64,000 bases of DNA from Bacillus sp. DNRA2. GTDB taxonomy: Bacteria > Bacillota > Bacilli > Bacillales > Cytobacillaceae. The notes beneath the pieces are model-generated. The model did not search any database and was not told the DNA's origin. It saw only the letters and a list, made by a program, of their open reading frames with translations. Where the stretch lies: assembly GCF_012843265.1 (NCBI RefSeq), contig NZ_JABAIT010000020.1:1-64000 (forward strand), in the 5' to 3' direction. Shown in pieces: positions 15,598 to 25,074 of the stretch; within the stretch, counting starts at the first letter, position 1; each line of letters starts with the position of its first letter. A program made the translations under genes and the position numbers.

Positions 15598-15782
15598 TTG
15601 CGGACTCCAGCGCTCTTATTTTCGGAAAAAGCGGGGTTTTTCTTATTTTGCGGACATTGGTTCCTTTATTTGCTGTCAAATCCCTTTTTAAAGGAAGTAT
15701 TTTTGTAAATAGAGAACTGTATGTCCGCAACATTCTTCAATTTGTGCTTTTCGTGGGAAATAGAGGATTCTATGTCCTCCAA
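15598..15782. repeat. Four-copy short repeat in mirrored arrangement
   Basis: A roughly 24-bp motif of the form AAATAGAGGA-N-TATGTCCGCAA occurs four times. Two copies are on the minus strand (15598-15622 and 15648-15671) and two on the plus strand (15707-15730 and 15758-15782). Spacing within each pair is about 50 bp. Similar ATGTCCG repeats are common between genes in Bacillaceae; their role is unknown. Confidence 0.6.
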
Positions 15783-15835
15783 AGTTTGTTCCTCTGCCAA
15801 TGAGTTCTGTATTTTAGCATCTTCAAAGTCAAATC

Positions 15836-15862
15836 AAAAAAAGAGGAGGAAAATCCCCCTCT
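15836..15862 (-). terminator. nrdJ terminator
   Basis: On the minus strand, GAGGGGGA and TCCTCCTC form a stem with one internal mismatch and a 3-nt loop. A run of seven T follows. It lies just beyond the nrdJ stop. Confidence 0.82.
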
Positions 15863-15873
15863 AATTCTAATTA

Positions 15874-18438
15874 TTATAGTCCGCATTTCAATTGAGCACC
15901 GCAGTTTGTACATGTGTTGCAGCCGCCCATTTCCTCAACTGTTCCTTTGCGGCATACCGGACAAGTATTACCTACTTCAGAACCGATTGTCACGTTTGTT
16001 TTGCGGAGTTCAATTACCGTATCAACAAGGACAACATGGTTGTGCTTAGCTTTTGTTTTTAGCATTTCTTTTGTTTCTTCAAAACTGTTCTCTTCAGCTT
16101 TTAACGTTAATACTTGGCTATCACGTGAACCGTCTACATAAACGGTACCACCTTTAGCGCCACCTTTGTATAGTCGCTCATACACCTTTTCTACTTGCTC
16201 AACGCTATAACCTTTTGGTGCATTAACTGTTTTACTGATAGAGCTGTCAATCCAGCGCTGAATAATACATTGAACATCAGCATGTGCTTCAGGCGCAAGC
16301 TCCATAGCTGTAACGAACCAGTTCGGTAAATTATCAGGATCCGCTTCTGGATGTTTATCTAAATATTCTTGTACGATATCTGCCTTAACCTCAATAAATT
16401 TACCTAATCGACCACTGCGGTAATAAGAGAATGAGAAATAAGGCTCAAGGCCTGTAGAAACTCCGACCATTGTTCCAGTGCTACCTGTAGGAGCAACAGT
16501 TAGTAAATGTGAATTACGAATTCCATTTTCCAAGATCGATTGTCGAACATCTTCAGGCATTTTTTTCATAAAACCAGTGTTGATGAATGCTTCACGAAGA
16601 CGATTTGTTTCATCTTCTGTATTTCCAACTAAATATGGGAAGCTTCCTTTTTCTTTTGCTAGTTCAACAGAAGTGCGGTATGCAGTTGTAGCAATAGTTT
16701 CAAACACCTCATCGACTAGCTTGTTGCCTTCAACTGAACCATATTCAGTTTCACAGTAGATTAGCAAGTCATGTAAGCCCATAACGCCTAAGCCAACACG
16801 GCGCTCACTTAATGCTTGTGTTTTATTTTCATCAAGGAAGTATGGAGTTGCTTCAATAACGTTATCTTGCATACGTACTCCAACTTCAACCGTACGTTTT
16901 AATTTTTCAAAATTAACCGTTTTTGTTTCCTTATCAGCCATTTCAGCAAGGTTAACTGCTGCAAGGTTACAGACTGAATAAGGTGCAAGTGGTTGTTCGC
17001 CACACGGATTTGTTGCTACTACCTGTTGACCATATGCTCGAGCATTAGTCATGTCGTTTGCATTATCAATAAAGAAAATCCCTGGTTCTGCAGAGTAAGT
17101 TGCGCAAATGTTGATTAGATTCCAAAGCTCTTTTGCTTTGATTTTCTTGTAAGTACGAACCTTATAACCAAGTTTCTCCCACTCACGAACGTCGCCAACT
17201 TTATGCCATTCTTCGTTATAATTCTTCATTCCTTCAGTATCATAGCTTTCAACATCAGGGAAACGAAGTTCATAATCAGTATCATTTTCTACTGCTTCCA
17301 TGAATTCTTTGGTCAAGCAAACAGATATATTTGCACCTGTTAAGAACTCTGAGTTGTGAACGCTGTACGTTCCACCTTCACCAAGCTTTTCCTCAGCATC
17401 AGCAATAATTTGTAAATCAAAACCACCATATCCTGGAATGTTTTTGTAATTAATAATCCCTTGATACATTGCCTTTTCTTGCTCAGTAAGTGGAGTGAAT
17501 TTAAGCTTATCTTTAGCGATTTTTTTAATTAGTTCTTCTTGTGTATTTTCAATCAAGAAACGCAAAATTCTAGGGTTTTGCATTTTTGAAATAATGAATT
17601 CAATAATATCAGGATGCCAGTCCGCTTGCATAATCATCTGAGCACCCCTGCGGGACCCGCCTTGCTCAACAAGATGCGTCAATTTCGCAATGTCATCCAA
17701 CCAGGATACTGAACCAGATGATTTACCGTTTACGCCCTTTGCCAGTGTGTTGCGTGGACGTAAAGTTGAACCGTTCGTTCCTACGCCACCACCGCGGCTC
17801 ATGATTTCCATGACCTGTTTGCGGTGTTCCGAGATTCCTTCACGTGAATCCGGTACAAATGGCATAACATAACAGTTAAAGAACGTTACTTCAGTTTCTG
17901 CACCTGCTCCGTAAAGAACGCGTCCAGCTGGAATGAAGTTTAAGTTGACAAGTTCTTGATAGAATTTATCGAACCATTCTTTACGCTTCTCTTCCGTAGT
18001 CTCAACAGAAGCAAGTCCAGTGGCATTCCGCTTCGCAATTTGCTCATAGTAAATTTCTAGCGGCTTTTCTATCACATCAAGTGGACGTTTGATTACACCA
18101 GTTGCTACTTCTTCCGGATCATCTAACACTCCCCGGAATTCTTCATCTACTAAAACTTGGGCTGTTTTGTTTTCCCAATCAATATCTAGAATGAAACCAA
18201 GTCCGCGTGCCGGGAATTTTGGATCTTCTTTTATGGTGAGAACGACGAAGTCTCCAGCTGTGAGGGTAATTTTTTCTGTATCTTTAAACGTGTACCGATC
18301 CAGCATAACTAGCCTTGAAACCCCTTTGTGGGTAATGTTCATTTCCGAGGTAATCGGATGAACCTGCGGAAATAATCGGATATCCTCGTTCAGTCTCTCA
18401 ATGTTCATATTCATTTTTTGTGGTAGCACAACAGACAT
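15874..18438 (-). CDS. nrdJ: Adenosylcobalamin-dependent (class II) ribonucleotide reductase
   Basis: This is an 854-residue class II ribonucleotide reductase, which converts ribonucleotides to deoxyribonucleotides with coenzyme B12 and without oxygen. Family markers are FNCYVMPF, SRGGGVGTNGSTLR, NPCGEQPLAPYSVCNLAAVNL and APTGSTGTMVGVSTGLEPYFS. A C-terminal zinc-ribbon-like tail, CPVCRKGT plus CNTCTNCGAQLKCGL, carries the exchange cysteines. Start ATG 18438 has AAGGAG about 8 nt upstream; GTG 18444 is less likely. Two NrdR-like boxes lie about 120-170 bp upstream. Bacillus subtilis relies on class Ib NrdEF, so this gene is accessory. Confidence 0.96.
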   Translation of the reverse strand: MSVVLPQKMNMNIERLNEDIRLFPQVHPITSEMNITHKGVSRLVMLDRYTFKDTEKITLTAGDFVVLTIKEDPKFPARGLGFILDIDWENKTAQVLVDEEFRGVLDDPEEVATGVIKRPLDVIEKPLEIYYEQIAKRNATGLASVETTEEKRKEWFDKFYQELVNLNFIPAGRVLYGAGAETEVTFFNCYVMPFVPDSREGISEHRKQVMEIMSRGGGVGTNGSTLRPRNTLAKGVNGKSSGSVSWLDDIAKLTHLVEQGGSRRGAQMIMQADWHPDIIEFIISKMQNPRILRFLIENTQEELIKKIAKDKLKFTPLTEQEKAMYQGIINYKNIPGYGGFDLQIIADAEEKLGEGGTYSVHNSEFLTGANISVCLTKEFMEAVENDTDYELRFPDVESYDTEGMKNYNEEWHKVGDVREWEKLGYKVRTYKKIKAKELWNLINICATYSAEPGIFFIDNANDMTNARAYGQQVVATNPCGEQPLAPYSVCNLAAVNLAEMADKETKTVNFEKLKRTVEVGVRMQDNVIEATPYFLDENKTQALSERRVGLGVMGLHDLLIYCETEYGSVEGNKLVDEVFETIATTAYRTSVELAKEKGSFPYLVGNTEDETNRLREAFINTGFMKKMPEDVRQSILENGIRNSHLLTVAPTGSTGTMVGVSTGLEPYFSFSYYRSGRLGKFIEVKADIVQEYLDKHPEADPDNLPNWFVTAMELAPEAHADVQCIIQRWIDSSISKTVNAPKGYSVEQVEKVYERLYKGGAKGGTVYVDGSRDSQVLTLKAEENSFEETKEMLKTKAKHNHVVLVDTVIELRKTNVTIGSEVGNTCPVCRKGTVEEMGGCNTCTNCGAQLKCGL

Positions 18439-18782
18439 GATCACATCTCCTTCAAATAAATTGTTCTACTTAGTCTGCTATAAAAATTCTCATTAAAAAA
18501 TCTGCAAATCTAGTTGTTTTTTAATTCAAGATAAAGTTATCACAACCAAGAAACGAATTCAATATATAGTGTTATTTTTATTTTCGACACTACTACATAT
18601 TGTGTTAAATTCAAAAAACCATTATTTTGTCAAACCTATAATCATCTATTTCCGTGAGAATAAAAGAGTAAAGTATAGATTATCAGCGAAAAACACAAAA
18701 TTTCAACAAAATTCCACGGTTGCAGAATTTATTATCAGAAAATTAACCTACACATAAAAAAAGCGGGCATTCGCATCCGCTT
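18439..18782. other. Intergenic region upstream of nrdJ
   Basis: About 340 AT-rich bases. They contain a tandem pair of NrdR-like boxes (18557-18605) and the lipM terminator (18756-18785). I see no cobalamin riboswitch: the B12-box pattern is absent. Confidence 0.5.
18557..18605 (-). promoter_or_regulatory. Tandem NrdR-box pair upstream of nrdJ
   Basis: Box 1 (18557-18572) matches the palindromic NrdR consensus acaCwAtATaTwGtgt at 14 of 16 positions by my count. Box 2 (18590-18605) matches at 13 of 16. The boxes start 33 bp apart, about three helical turns, as in known NrdR operators. They imply repression of nrdJ by the NrdR repressor when dNTP/ATP levels are high. Confidence 0.68.
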
Positions 18783-18785
18783 TTA
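18756..18785 (-). terminator. lipM terminator
   Basis: AAAAGCGG and CCGCTTTTTTT form the stem on the minus strand. The stem overlaps the last codons of lipM. Confidence 0.85.
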
Positions 18786-19619
18786 TCTTTTATAATTCCA
18801 GTCATTGCTTTCATAGCGCGATTGTGCCAATTCTTGCACCTCTATTAACTGCTCTCGTGTTAATTCATATTGTTCGAATGCGATATTTAAACCTTCAGAA
18901 AAACCTTGCCTAAACGCCTCCTTGGCTTCTGTTAACGTAATCGGATGTCGACTGATGTCATTTATCGCCACAGCTTTATTTTTAAAAGCAAGCTGCATTC
19001 GTTCCTTTATGCGCTCATTTGGATATTTGAAAAGGCTAAATAATTTGTCTTCATCGAGGTCTAATAAAATCGAACCATGTTGAAGAATCACTCCCTTTTG
19101 CCGGGTTTGGGCACTTCCAGCTACCTTTCTACCTTCAACCACTAATTCATACCAGCTTGGTGCGTCAAAACAAACCGCCGAGCGCGGATTTTTTAACGCT
19201 TCTTTATCTGTTTCACTGTGAGGAACGGCAAATTCAGCTTGTAATCCTAGTAACTGAAAGCCGTGTAAGATCCCTTCAGATATAAAACGATACGCTTCTG
19301 TTACCGTCGTAGGCATGCCTGGATAGTTCTCCTTCACAATCACACTGTAAGTCAGCTCATCTTCATGGAGAACACCACGACCACCTGTTGGGCGACGGAC
19401 AAAGCCAAGACCATAATTAACCACAGCATCCATATTAATTTCTCGATCAACCTTTTGAAAATAGCCAATAGAAAGACTGGGAGGATTCCAACCATAAAAT
19501 CGGATCGTTGGCGGAATTTTCCCTTCACTATGCCATATTAACAGTAATTCATCTAAAGCCATATTAAAGGCGGGAGTGCAGTCTCCCGAATCAATAAAAT
19601 TCCACAATGGTTTTTCCAC
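18783..19619 (-). CDS. lipM: Octanoyl-[GcvH]:protein N-octanoyltransferase LipM
   Basis: This is a 278-residue lipoate ligase-fold acyltransferase. The ligand-pocket motifs [11 protein letters not shown] and GRKVAGSAQ are present. The catalytic Cys is Cys150 (SAVCFD), the position known from Bacillus subtilis LipM. It moves octanoyl from acyl carrier protein to GcvH, the first step of protein lipoylation. Start GTG 19619 is chosen because AAAGGTGA lies 8 nt upstream and the length equals that of B. subtilis LipM; an upstream in-frame start at 19649 lacks an RBS. It lies near the gcv operon, whose carrier protein it modifies. Confidence 0.93.
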   Translation of the reverse strand: MEKPLWNFIDSGDCTPAFNMALDELLLIWHSEGKIPPTIRFYGWNPPSLSIGYFQKVDREINMDAVVNYGLGFVRRPTGGRGVLHEDELTYSVIVKENYPGMPTTVTEAYRFISEGILHGFQLLGLQAEFAVPHSETDKEALKNPRSAVCFDAPSWYELVVEGRKVAGSAQTRQKGVILQHGSILLDLDEDKLFSLFKYPNERIKERMQLAFKNKAVAINDISRHPITLTEAKEAFRQGFSEGLNIAFEQYELTREQLIEVQELAQSRYESNDWNYKR

Positions 19620-19806
19620 CTTAAACATCACCTTTATATTATTAATCACTTATGAATTAGTGTAACAAAACTTTCTTACTTTACACAAAACTTTACGTGA
19701 TTGGACAATTTTCCCCAAAAAGTTTTTCGGCGATATTCTTTACTCTTTGACACTGACAAATATATAATTATAGTTGGCTTATGAAAGCTTGAAAGGAGCA
19801 GAAACA

Positions 19807-20187
19807 TTGGATACACTTTACTTCCTATTGATAATGATTGGAGCCTTTCTTATTTACTCGGTATTCACCTGGCTCTATCAGCGAAAAATTGTTAAAACAC
19901 TAACAGAAGAAGATTTTCGTGCCGGTTACAGAAAATCACAATTAATCGATGTGCGCGAACCAAACGAGTTTGAAGCAGGTCACATACTTGGTGCGAGAAA
20001 CATTCCGCTATCGCAATTAAAGATGCGCTTAAAGGAAATCCGCCCAGATAAACCGGTTTATCTGTATTGCCAAAGCGGCACACGCAGTGGACGTGCTGCG
20101 CAATTATTATATAAAAAAGGTTACAAAGACCTTTCACACCTCCAAGGTGGATTCAAAAAATGGTCTGGAAAAATAAAAGCAAAATAA
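19807..20187 (+). CDS. yqhL: Membrane-anchored rhodanese-like protein (YqhL)
   Basis: This 126-residue protein has an N-terminal membrane span (about residues 5-22) and one rhodanese domain. The active-site loop CQSGTRSGRA contains the catalytic Cys, and the IDVREPNEFEAGHI motif is typical. Rhodaneses carry persulfide sulfur; the partner of YqhL is unknown. Start TTG 19807 is supported by AAAGGAG about 8 nt upstream; the longer ATG start at 19774 has none. It is divergent from lipM, as in Bacillus subtilis. Confidence 0.9.
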   Translation: MDTLYFLLIMIGAFLIYSVFTWLYQRKIVKTLTEEDFRAGYRKSQLIDVREPNEFEAGHILGARNIPLSQLKMRLKEIRPDKPVYLYCQSGTRSGRAAQLLYKKGYKDLSHLQGGFKKWSGKIKAK

Positions 20188-20234
20188 AATTAAGCGAAGG
20201 TTCCAGGCTGGAAATGACCTAGAACCAGATTTAT

Positions 20235-20266
20235 AAAAAGGCCGATTCGACAGGATCAGCCTTTTT
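20235..20266 (+). terminator. yqhL terminator
   Basis: AAAAAGGC-c-GAT (20235-20246) pairs with ATC-a-GCCTTTTT (20255-20266), about 50 bp after the yqhL stop. Confidence 0.82.
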
Positions 20267-20353
20267 GTTTGCAATTTTTTCAGTTTCATTATAAATTATC
20301 AGTATATTCTACAATATTCGATAATGTTCGATTTTTCGTAATATTTATGTTAT

Positions 20354-20380
20354 TTGAAAAGTTAATTCTTTTGTTATACT
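20354..20380 (+). promoter_or_regulatory. Possible SigA promoter of the small FbpB-like gene
   Basis: TTGAAA (20354-20359) and TATACT (20375-20380) are separated by 15 bp, slightly short. They lie just upstream of a perfect AGGAGGTGAT ribosome binding site. Confidence 0.4.
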
Positions 20381-20403
20381 TGCCGTATAGGAGGTGATGA
20401 ACG

Positions 20404-20550
20404 ATGAAAAGAAAAATTCGCAAAAATTTTCAACAACTCATTATTCAAAATCGACTCGAAATTAAAAACAGTTCATATGAAATGGATCGTATCGAGAGGA
20501 AAATTGAAGAAAAGCATCTAAAGGACACATTTGATAGTCAATCAAATTAA
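20404..20550 (+). CDS. Small basic protein, FbpB-like
   Basis: This 48-residue protein is rich in Lys, Arg and Glu, with no membrane span. The pattern F-x2-LI-x2-N near the N-terminus, with MDRIERKIEEKHL near the C-terminus, matches the FbpB-type small basic protein family. In Bacillus subtilis, FbpB is thought to act with the iron-sparing sRNA FsrA. The RBS AGGAGGTGAT is almost perfect, which argues strongly that the ORF is real. I see no clear Fur box upstream, so iron control is not shown here. Confidence 0.72.
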   Translation: MKRKIRKNFQQLIIQNRLEIKNSSYEMDRIERKIEEKHLKDTFDSQSN

Positions 20551-20633
20551 CAAATCGAACAGTTAAAAAGCATTCTCTAATAATAATGTAAACTGCTTTT
20601 TATACTAGGTGATCATAATGAATATAAAATGAT

Positions 20634-20670
20634 AAAAGCCAGTCGCAAACTAAATCTGCAACTGGCTTTT
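20634..20670. terminator. Bidirectional terminator between the small ORF and gcvPB
   Basis: AAAAGCCAGT-c-GCA pairs with TGC-a-ACTGGCTTTT (20634-20670). A-runs and T-runs on both sides allow termination from either direction. Confidence 0.88.
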
Positions 20671-20682
20671 CATTATGTTTAT

Positions 20683-22143
20683 TTAAGATTCTTGATATCG
20701 TAGCACAGGTTTGCGTGCAGCCAACGCTTCATCCAAACGACCCACAACAGTATGGTGAGGAGCCTCCTGAACCATTTCTGGCTGTTCCTCGACCTCCTTG
20801 GCAATTTGAATCATCACCTCAATAAAGGCATCCAGTGTTTCTTTAGACTCTGTTTCCGTTGGTTCTATCATCATACCTTCCTCAACATTTAATGGAAAGT
20901 AAATCGTAGGTGGATGATAGCCAAAATCTAATAGACGCTTAGCAATATCCAAGGTTCGCACACCCAACTTTTTCTGCCTTCTTCCACTTAAGACAAATTC
21001 GTGCTTACAATGCCTATCAAACGGTAAATCATAATGCTCCTTTAGCCTGCGCATCATATAATTAGCATTCAGCACTGCATATTCTGTCACAGCCTTCAAG
21101 CCTTCTGCTCCCATCGAACGTATATAAGTATAGGCACGTACATTAATGCCAAAGTTGCCATAGAAAGGCTTAACACGTCCAATTGACTGCGGTCTCTCGT
21201 AATCCAATACAAACTCTTCGTCTTTTTTCACAATAACCGGCTTTGGTAAAAACGGTATCAGTTCTTTTTTTACACCAACAGGACCAGATCCCGGACCACC
21301 ACCACCATGGGGGCCAGTAAATGTTTTATGGAGGTTCAAATGAACCACATCAAAGCCCATATCTCCCGGCCGCGCTTTCGCAAGGACCGCATTTAAATTT
21401 GCACCATCATAATATAATTTTCCACCAGCACCATGGACAATTTCGGCCATCTCAACGATATTTTCCTCAAAAAGACCGAGCGTATTCGGATTAGTTAACA
21501 TCAGCGCTGCAGTATCATTACCGACTACCCGCTTCAAATCCTCTAAATCAACCAGTCCATTTTCACCAGATTTAACAGTGATTGTTTCAAAACCAGCGAC
21601 CGTGGCTGAAGCAGGGTTCGTACCATGTGCAGAATCTGGGACAATGACCTTTGTCCGAGACAAGTCTCCATTTGCTTCATGAAAAGCGCGAATTAACATC
21701 AACCCAGTCCATTCACCATGGGCACCGGCAGCAGGTTGCAAAGTGACTTCCTCCATTCCGGTAATTTCCTTTAAATGCTGCTGCAAGTCATACATAAGCT
21801 CAAGTGCTCCTTGCACAGAGCTTTCATCCTGGAACGGATGCAGGTGGGCAAAGCCATTAAAACGAGCAACTGCTTCATTTACTTTCGGATTATACTTCAT
21901 TGTACAAGAACCTAATGGATAAAAGCCTGAATCCAAACCATGGTTACGCTTTGAAAGGGCTGTAAAATGCCGCATGATATCAAGCTCAGAAACTTCAGGA
22001 AGTGCCGCAGCTTCTTTACGTAAATATTCCTGTGGGACTAACTCCTCCACATTTACTTCGGGGATATCCAGTTCCGGTAAACTATATCCGATTCTTCCTG
22101 GTGTACTACTTTCAAAAATCAGCGCTTGATCGTGATTAAGCAT
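20683..22143 (-). CDS. gcvPB: Glycine dehydrogenase (decarboxylating) subunit 2
   Basis: This is a 486-residue PLP-dependent half of the glycine cleavage P-protein. The PLP lysine motif [18 protein letters not shown] is present, as is [12 protein letters not shown]. With GcvPA it decarboxylates glycine and passes aminomethyl to lipoyl-GcvH. Start ATG 22143 is chosen by homology and by the GGGGGATTACC RBS; the frame extends further upstream inside gcvPA but without support. It overlaps the gcvPA stop by 8 bp, a sign of translational coupling. It is the last gene of the riboswitch-controlled operon. Confidence 0.97.
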   Translation of the reverse strand: MLNHDQALIFESSTPGRIGYSLPELDIPEVNVEELVPQEYLRKEAAALPEVSELDIMRHFTALSKRNHGLDSGFYPLGSCTMKYNPKVNEAVARFNGFAHLHPFQDESSVQGALELMYDLQQHLKEITGMEEVTLQPAAGAHGEWTGLMLIRAFHEANGDLSRTKVIVPDSAHGTNPASATVAGFETITVKSGENGLVDLEDLKRVVGNDTAALMLTNPNTLGLFEENIVEMAEIVHGAGGKLYYDGANLNAVLAKARPGDMGFDVVHLNLHKTFTGPHGGGGPGSGPVGVKKELIPFLPKPVIVKKDEEFVLDYERPQSIGRVKPFYGNFGINVRAYTYIRSMGAEGLKAVTEYAVLNANYMMRRLKEHYDLPFDRHCKHEFVLSGRRQKKLGVRTLDIAKRLLDFGYHPPTIYFPLNVEEGMMIEPTETESKETLDAFIEVMIQIAKEVEEQPEMVQEAPHHTVVGRLDEALAARKPVLRYQES

Positions 22144-23482
22144 GGTAATCCCCCATTTCCTTAACAAACTCATCAATTTCTGCTTTTGTTCGTATTTCTG
22201 TGACGGCAATTAGCATGTGTTCTGCAAGTTCTGTAAAATCACGACCGAGATTATAGCCACCAATAATCCCTTTTTTTAACAAATATTGATTAACTTCTTT
22301 TACTGGTCTGTTCAACTTAATAACAAACTCATTAAAACTTGGCCCATCAAACACAATTTCAAAGCCCGCGCTTTGGAATGTCTGTTTGGCATAATGGGCT
22401 TTTTGCATATTAATAAGCGCCATCTCCTTAACCCCTTGCTTCCCTAGTGCAGTCATGGCAACTGAAGCAGCCAAGGCATTCAATGCCTGATTAGAGCAAA
22501 TATTAGAGGTCGCTTTGTCGCGTCGAATATGCTGCTCGCGCGCTTGTAAGGTCAACACAAATCCCCGCCGACCTTTTTCGTCAACTGTTTGCCCGACCAA
22601 CCGGCCCGGAACCTTGCGCATGAGCTTACTTGTGACGGCAAAATATCCACAATGCGGACCACCAAATCCGGTTGGAATACCAAATGGCTGAACATCCCCA
22701 ACAACTATATCTGCACCGAATTTTCCCGGAGGTGTTAATGCCCCTAAAGCAAGCGGGTTGCAAGAAACCACAAACATCGCTTTTTTAGCATGAACGATTG
22801 GCTCAATTTCCTTTAGTGGTTCAATCCTTCCAAAGAAATTTGGGTATTGGACAATCACTGCTGCAATTTCATCATTTAAAAGTTCGTTTAGTTTAGTTAA
22901 ATCTATTACACCATCAACATATGGAATTTCTACTACTTCAATATGTTGCCCATGTGCATAAGTCCGTAAGACCTCCTTTGCTTCTGGATGAAGCGCATTT
23001 GATACGAGGACTTTTTTACGCCGGGTTTGACCAGCAGCCAGCATCGCTGACTCTGCCAAAGCTGTTCCCCCGTCGTACATAGAGGAATTCGCAACATCCA
23101 TTCCTGTTAATTCACATACCATCGTTTGAAATTCAAAGATGGCTTGTAGCTCACCTTGTGATATTTCAGGCTGATAAGGTGTATAGGCAGTATAAAATTC
23201 AGAACGTGAAATCACGTGATCGACAATCGTCGGTATGTAGTGATCATACACACCTGCCCCGAGGAATGAAGTATGGCTCTTTAAATCAGCATTTTTAGCG
23301 GCTAATCGAGTCATTTCTTTAAGTAATGCGGATTCTGATAATTGTGGTTTTAGCTGATAATCTCCCTTAAAGCGAACCTTTTCTGGTATATCATTGAATA
23401 ATTCATCAATCGAATTTACACCAATGGTAGCAAGCATTTCCTTTTGATCTTGATCAGTCATAGGTAGGTAACGGTGCTTCAT
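22136..23482 (-). CDS. gcvPA: Glycine dehydrogenase (decarboxylating) subunit 1
   Basis: This 448-residue protein is the N-terminal half of the split P-protein found in Bacilli. Recognisable blocks are [44 protein letters not shown] and [12 protein letters not shown]. It works as a heterotetramer with GcvPB. Start ATG 23482 (MKHRYLP) matches the Bacillus subtilis protein, and GGAGG lies 7 nt upstream; an adjacent ATG at 23485 is closer to the RBS. Its stop overlaps the gcvPB start. Confidence 0.97.
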   Translation of the reverse strand: MKHRYLPMTDQDQKEMLATIGVNSIDELFNDIPEKVRFKGDYQLKPQLSESALLKEMTRLAAKNADLKSHTSFLGAGVYDHYIPTIVDHVISRSEFYTAYTPYQPEISQGELQAIFEFQTMVCELTGMDVANSSMYDGGTALAESAMLAAGQTRRKKVLVSNALHPEAKEVLRTYAHGQHIEVVEIPYVDGVIDLTKLNELLNDEIAAVIVQYPNFFGRIEPLKEIEPIVHAKKAMFVVSCNPLALGALTPPGKFGADIVVGDVQPFGIPTGFGGPHCGYFAVTSKLMRKVPGRLVGQTVDEKGRRGFVLTLQAREQHIRRDKATSNICSNQALNALAASVAMTALGKQGVKEMALINMQKAHYAKQTFQSAGFEIVFDGPSFNEFVIKLNRPVKEVNQYLLKKGIIGGYNLGRDFTELAEHMLIAVTEIRTKAEIDEFVKEMGDYHA

Positions 23483-23504
23483 CATTCATCCTCCTTATAA
23501 ATCG

Positions 23505-24611
23505 TTACTTCGATGCGCTTTTATAGAAAGGTGTTGCCACTATTTTTGCTTTTAAGCGTTTTCCGCGAATTTCAATATCAACTTCTTCGTCTATTGTGGT
23601 ATGTTCGACATTTAGTAACGCTAAACCGATGTTTCTTTTTAAAGAAGGAGATTGAGTTCCTGTCGTAATAAAGCCAATATTCTCGGAATCCTTATAAACT
23701 GGGTAGCCGTGTCTTGGTATGCCGCGGTCAATCATTTCTACACCAACAAGCTTCCGTTCTAAACCTTCTTCACGTTGACGCTTTAAAACTGCTTTACCAA
23801 TAAAATCAGCCTCTTTATTAACTTTCACAGCAAAACCGATACCAGCCTCTAACGGGGAAATATCCGGTGACAATTCCTGTCCGTATAAAGCAAGCACGGC
23901 TTCAAATCTTAACGTATCTCTTGCCCCCAAACCGCATGGGATGACTCCCTCGTCTGTACCAGCTACCAACAAATCATTCCAGAGCTTGACGGCACAGTTT
24001 GCATCACAATATACTTCAAATCCGTTTTCTCCGGTATAACCGGTTCTTGACACGATCGCCTTTATCCCATTTACCTCAACATCTTTTTGAAAGCGAAACG
24101 GGGCAATTTCAGCTAAGTTTATGTTAGGACAGAGCTTTTGCAACACCAGTTCACTTGCAGGACCCTGCAGAGCTAGCTGGGCTGTCTGCTGTGATAAATT
24201 GACTAATTGAACGTCACCTTCCAAATGTTCGTTTAACCATTGGAAGTCCTTTTCAATATTTGAGGCGTTTACCACCAGCAAATAATGCTCCTCCGCTAAC
24301 ATATAAATCAACAAATCATCCACTGTACCACCATTTTCATAACACATGGCCGTATATTGTGCACCGCTGATCGTTAGCTTTGACACATCATTTGTCATTA
24401 TTTTTTGTAAAAAAGAAAGACTTTCTGGTCCTGTTACTTCTATTTCGCCCATATGTGATACATCAAATAAACCAGCTTTTGTTCTGACGGCATGATGTTC
24501 TTCTTTTATGCTGGAAAATTGAACAGGAAGCTCCCATCCACCAAAATCTATCGTCTTTGCGCCATATTGCTTATAAACTTCAAATAAAGGTGTTCGTTTT
24601 AAATGTGTCAT
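23505..24611 (-). CDS. gcvT: Aminomethyltransferase (glycine cleavage T-protein)
   Basis: This 368-residue T-protein transfers the methylene group from aminomethyl-GcvH to tetrahydrofolate, releasing ammonia. Typical blocks are [13 protein letters not shown] (about residues 55-67), the folate-site Asp region TNDVSKL, and [13 protein letters not shown]. Start ATG 24611 has GAGGAGG upstream; the longer frame to 24686 enters the riboswitch terminator. It is the first gene of the gcvT-gcvPA-gcvPB operon. GcvH is not in this window. Confidence 0.97.
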   Translation of the reverse strand: MTHLKRTPLFEVYKQYGAKTIDFGGWELPVQFSSIKEEHHAVRTKAGLFDVSHMGEIEVTGPESLSFLQKIMTNDVSKLTISGAQYTAMCYENGGTVDDLLIYMLAEEHYLLVVNASNIEKDFQWLNEHLEGDVQLVNLSQQTAQLALQGPASELVLQKLCPNINLAEIAPFRFQKDVEVNGIKAIVSRTGYTGENGFEVYCDANCAVKLWNDLLVAGTDEGVIPCGLGARDTLRFEAVLALYGQELSPDISPLEAGIGFAVKVNKEADFIGKAVLKRQREEGLERKLVGVEMIDRGIPRHGYPVYKDSENIGFITTGTQSPSLKRNIGLALLNVEHTTIDEEVDIEIRGKRLKAKIVATPFYKSASK

Positions 24612-24680
24612 CTTGTTCCTCCTCGATAAAGAGTTCTCAGCAACCTGATTATTTTGTGTAAACACTGGGTTTTTCATGAA

Positions 24681-24730
24681 AAACAAAAAGGACAGAGGCC
24701 TCCCGTTGTTCCAACGGTTGGTCTCTGTCC
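24681..24730 (-). terminator. Riboswitch expression-platform terminator of gcvT
   Basis: On the minus strand, GGACAGAG and CTCTGTCC form the base of a long stem that includes CAACCGTTGG/ACGGGAGG material. A T-rich tract follows at 24689-24681. The 5' arm (24730-24723) is also the 3' end of the second glycine aptamer, so ligand binding and terminator formation compete, as expected for an ON switch. Confidence 0.8.
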
Positions 24731-24892
24731 TGGCACCTGAAAGTTTACCTAAAAAAACCGGCTTTCCCCTTTGGTGGCTTCAACATGATGCGAAGCACTC
24801 TCCAGAGCTGCGTCCCATATGAGTTCTTTTGCCTGAGAGATTCGCTATTTTTTAGCTTGCTCCTTCGGCGCTACACTAGTAGTCTCTCCCCA
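24723..24892 (-). promoter_or_regulatory. Tandem glycine riboswitch
   Basis: The gcvT leader holds two glycine aptamers in series. Aptamer 1 begins GGAGAGACTAC, with the AGCGCCGAAGGAGCAA block and the AATCTCTCAGGC core. Aptamer 2 begins CTGGAGAGTGC, with GAAGCCACCAAAGGGG and the AAACTTTCAGGTGCC core. These are the conserved cores of the glycine riboswitch. Glycine binding is expected to turn on the cleavage operon. The linker between aptamers is short. Confidence 0.93.
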
Positions 24893-24933
24893 TATCATCA
24901 TCCGCACCAATATTTTTTTGGGATTTGGGTAGG

Positions 24934-24963
24934 ATAATACCCAAATACATCATGAAAAACCAA
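24934..24963 (-). promoter_or_regulatory. Probable SigA promoter of the gcvT operon
   Basis: On the minus strand, TTGGTT (24963-24958), an 18-bp spacer and TATTAT (24939-24934) place the transcript start about 35 bp upstream of aptamer 1. Confidence 0.6.
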
Positions 24964-25074
24964 TTTCTAGATTAATTAATATGTAAAAATTTTAAACTTT
25001 ATTAATATTTTTATCCTATCATTTCAAGGCTTAGTTGAGCAATACATAGATGAAAAATAAAGGAGCTGTAAACA

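Larger units (their letters stand above)
15479..15873. other. Intergenic region between splB and nrdJ
   Basis: About 395 bases hold four copies of a short repeat (15598-15782) and the nrdJ terminator (15836-15862). Short ORFs on both strands look like chance. No splA was found. Confidence 0.5.

Noticed and set aside
15479-15803. Short ORFs on both strands upstream of splB, possibly splA
   Set aside because: They overlap the repeat array, lack ribosome binding sites and show no SplA-like sequence.
18439-18782. Cobalamin riboswitch for the B12-dependent reductase
   Set aside because: No B12-box or conserved core was seen; NrdR boxes explain the regulation better.
20281-20340. Fur box before the FbpB-like small gene
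   Set aside because: ATTATAAATTATCA looks Fur-like but the left half does not match TGATAAT, so iron control is not claimed.
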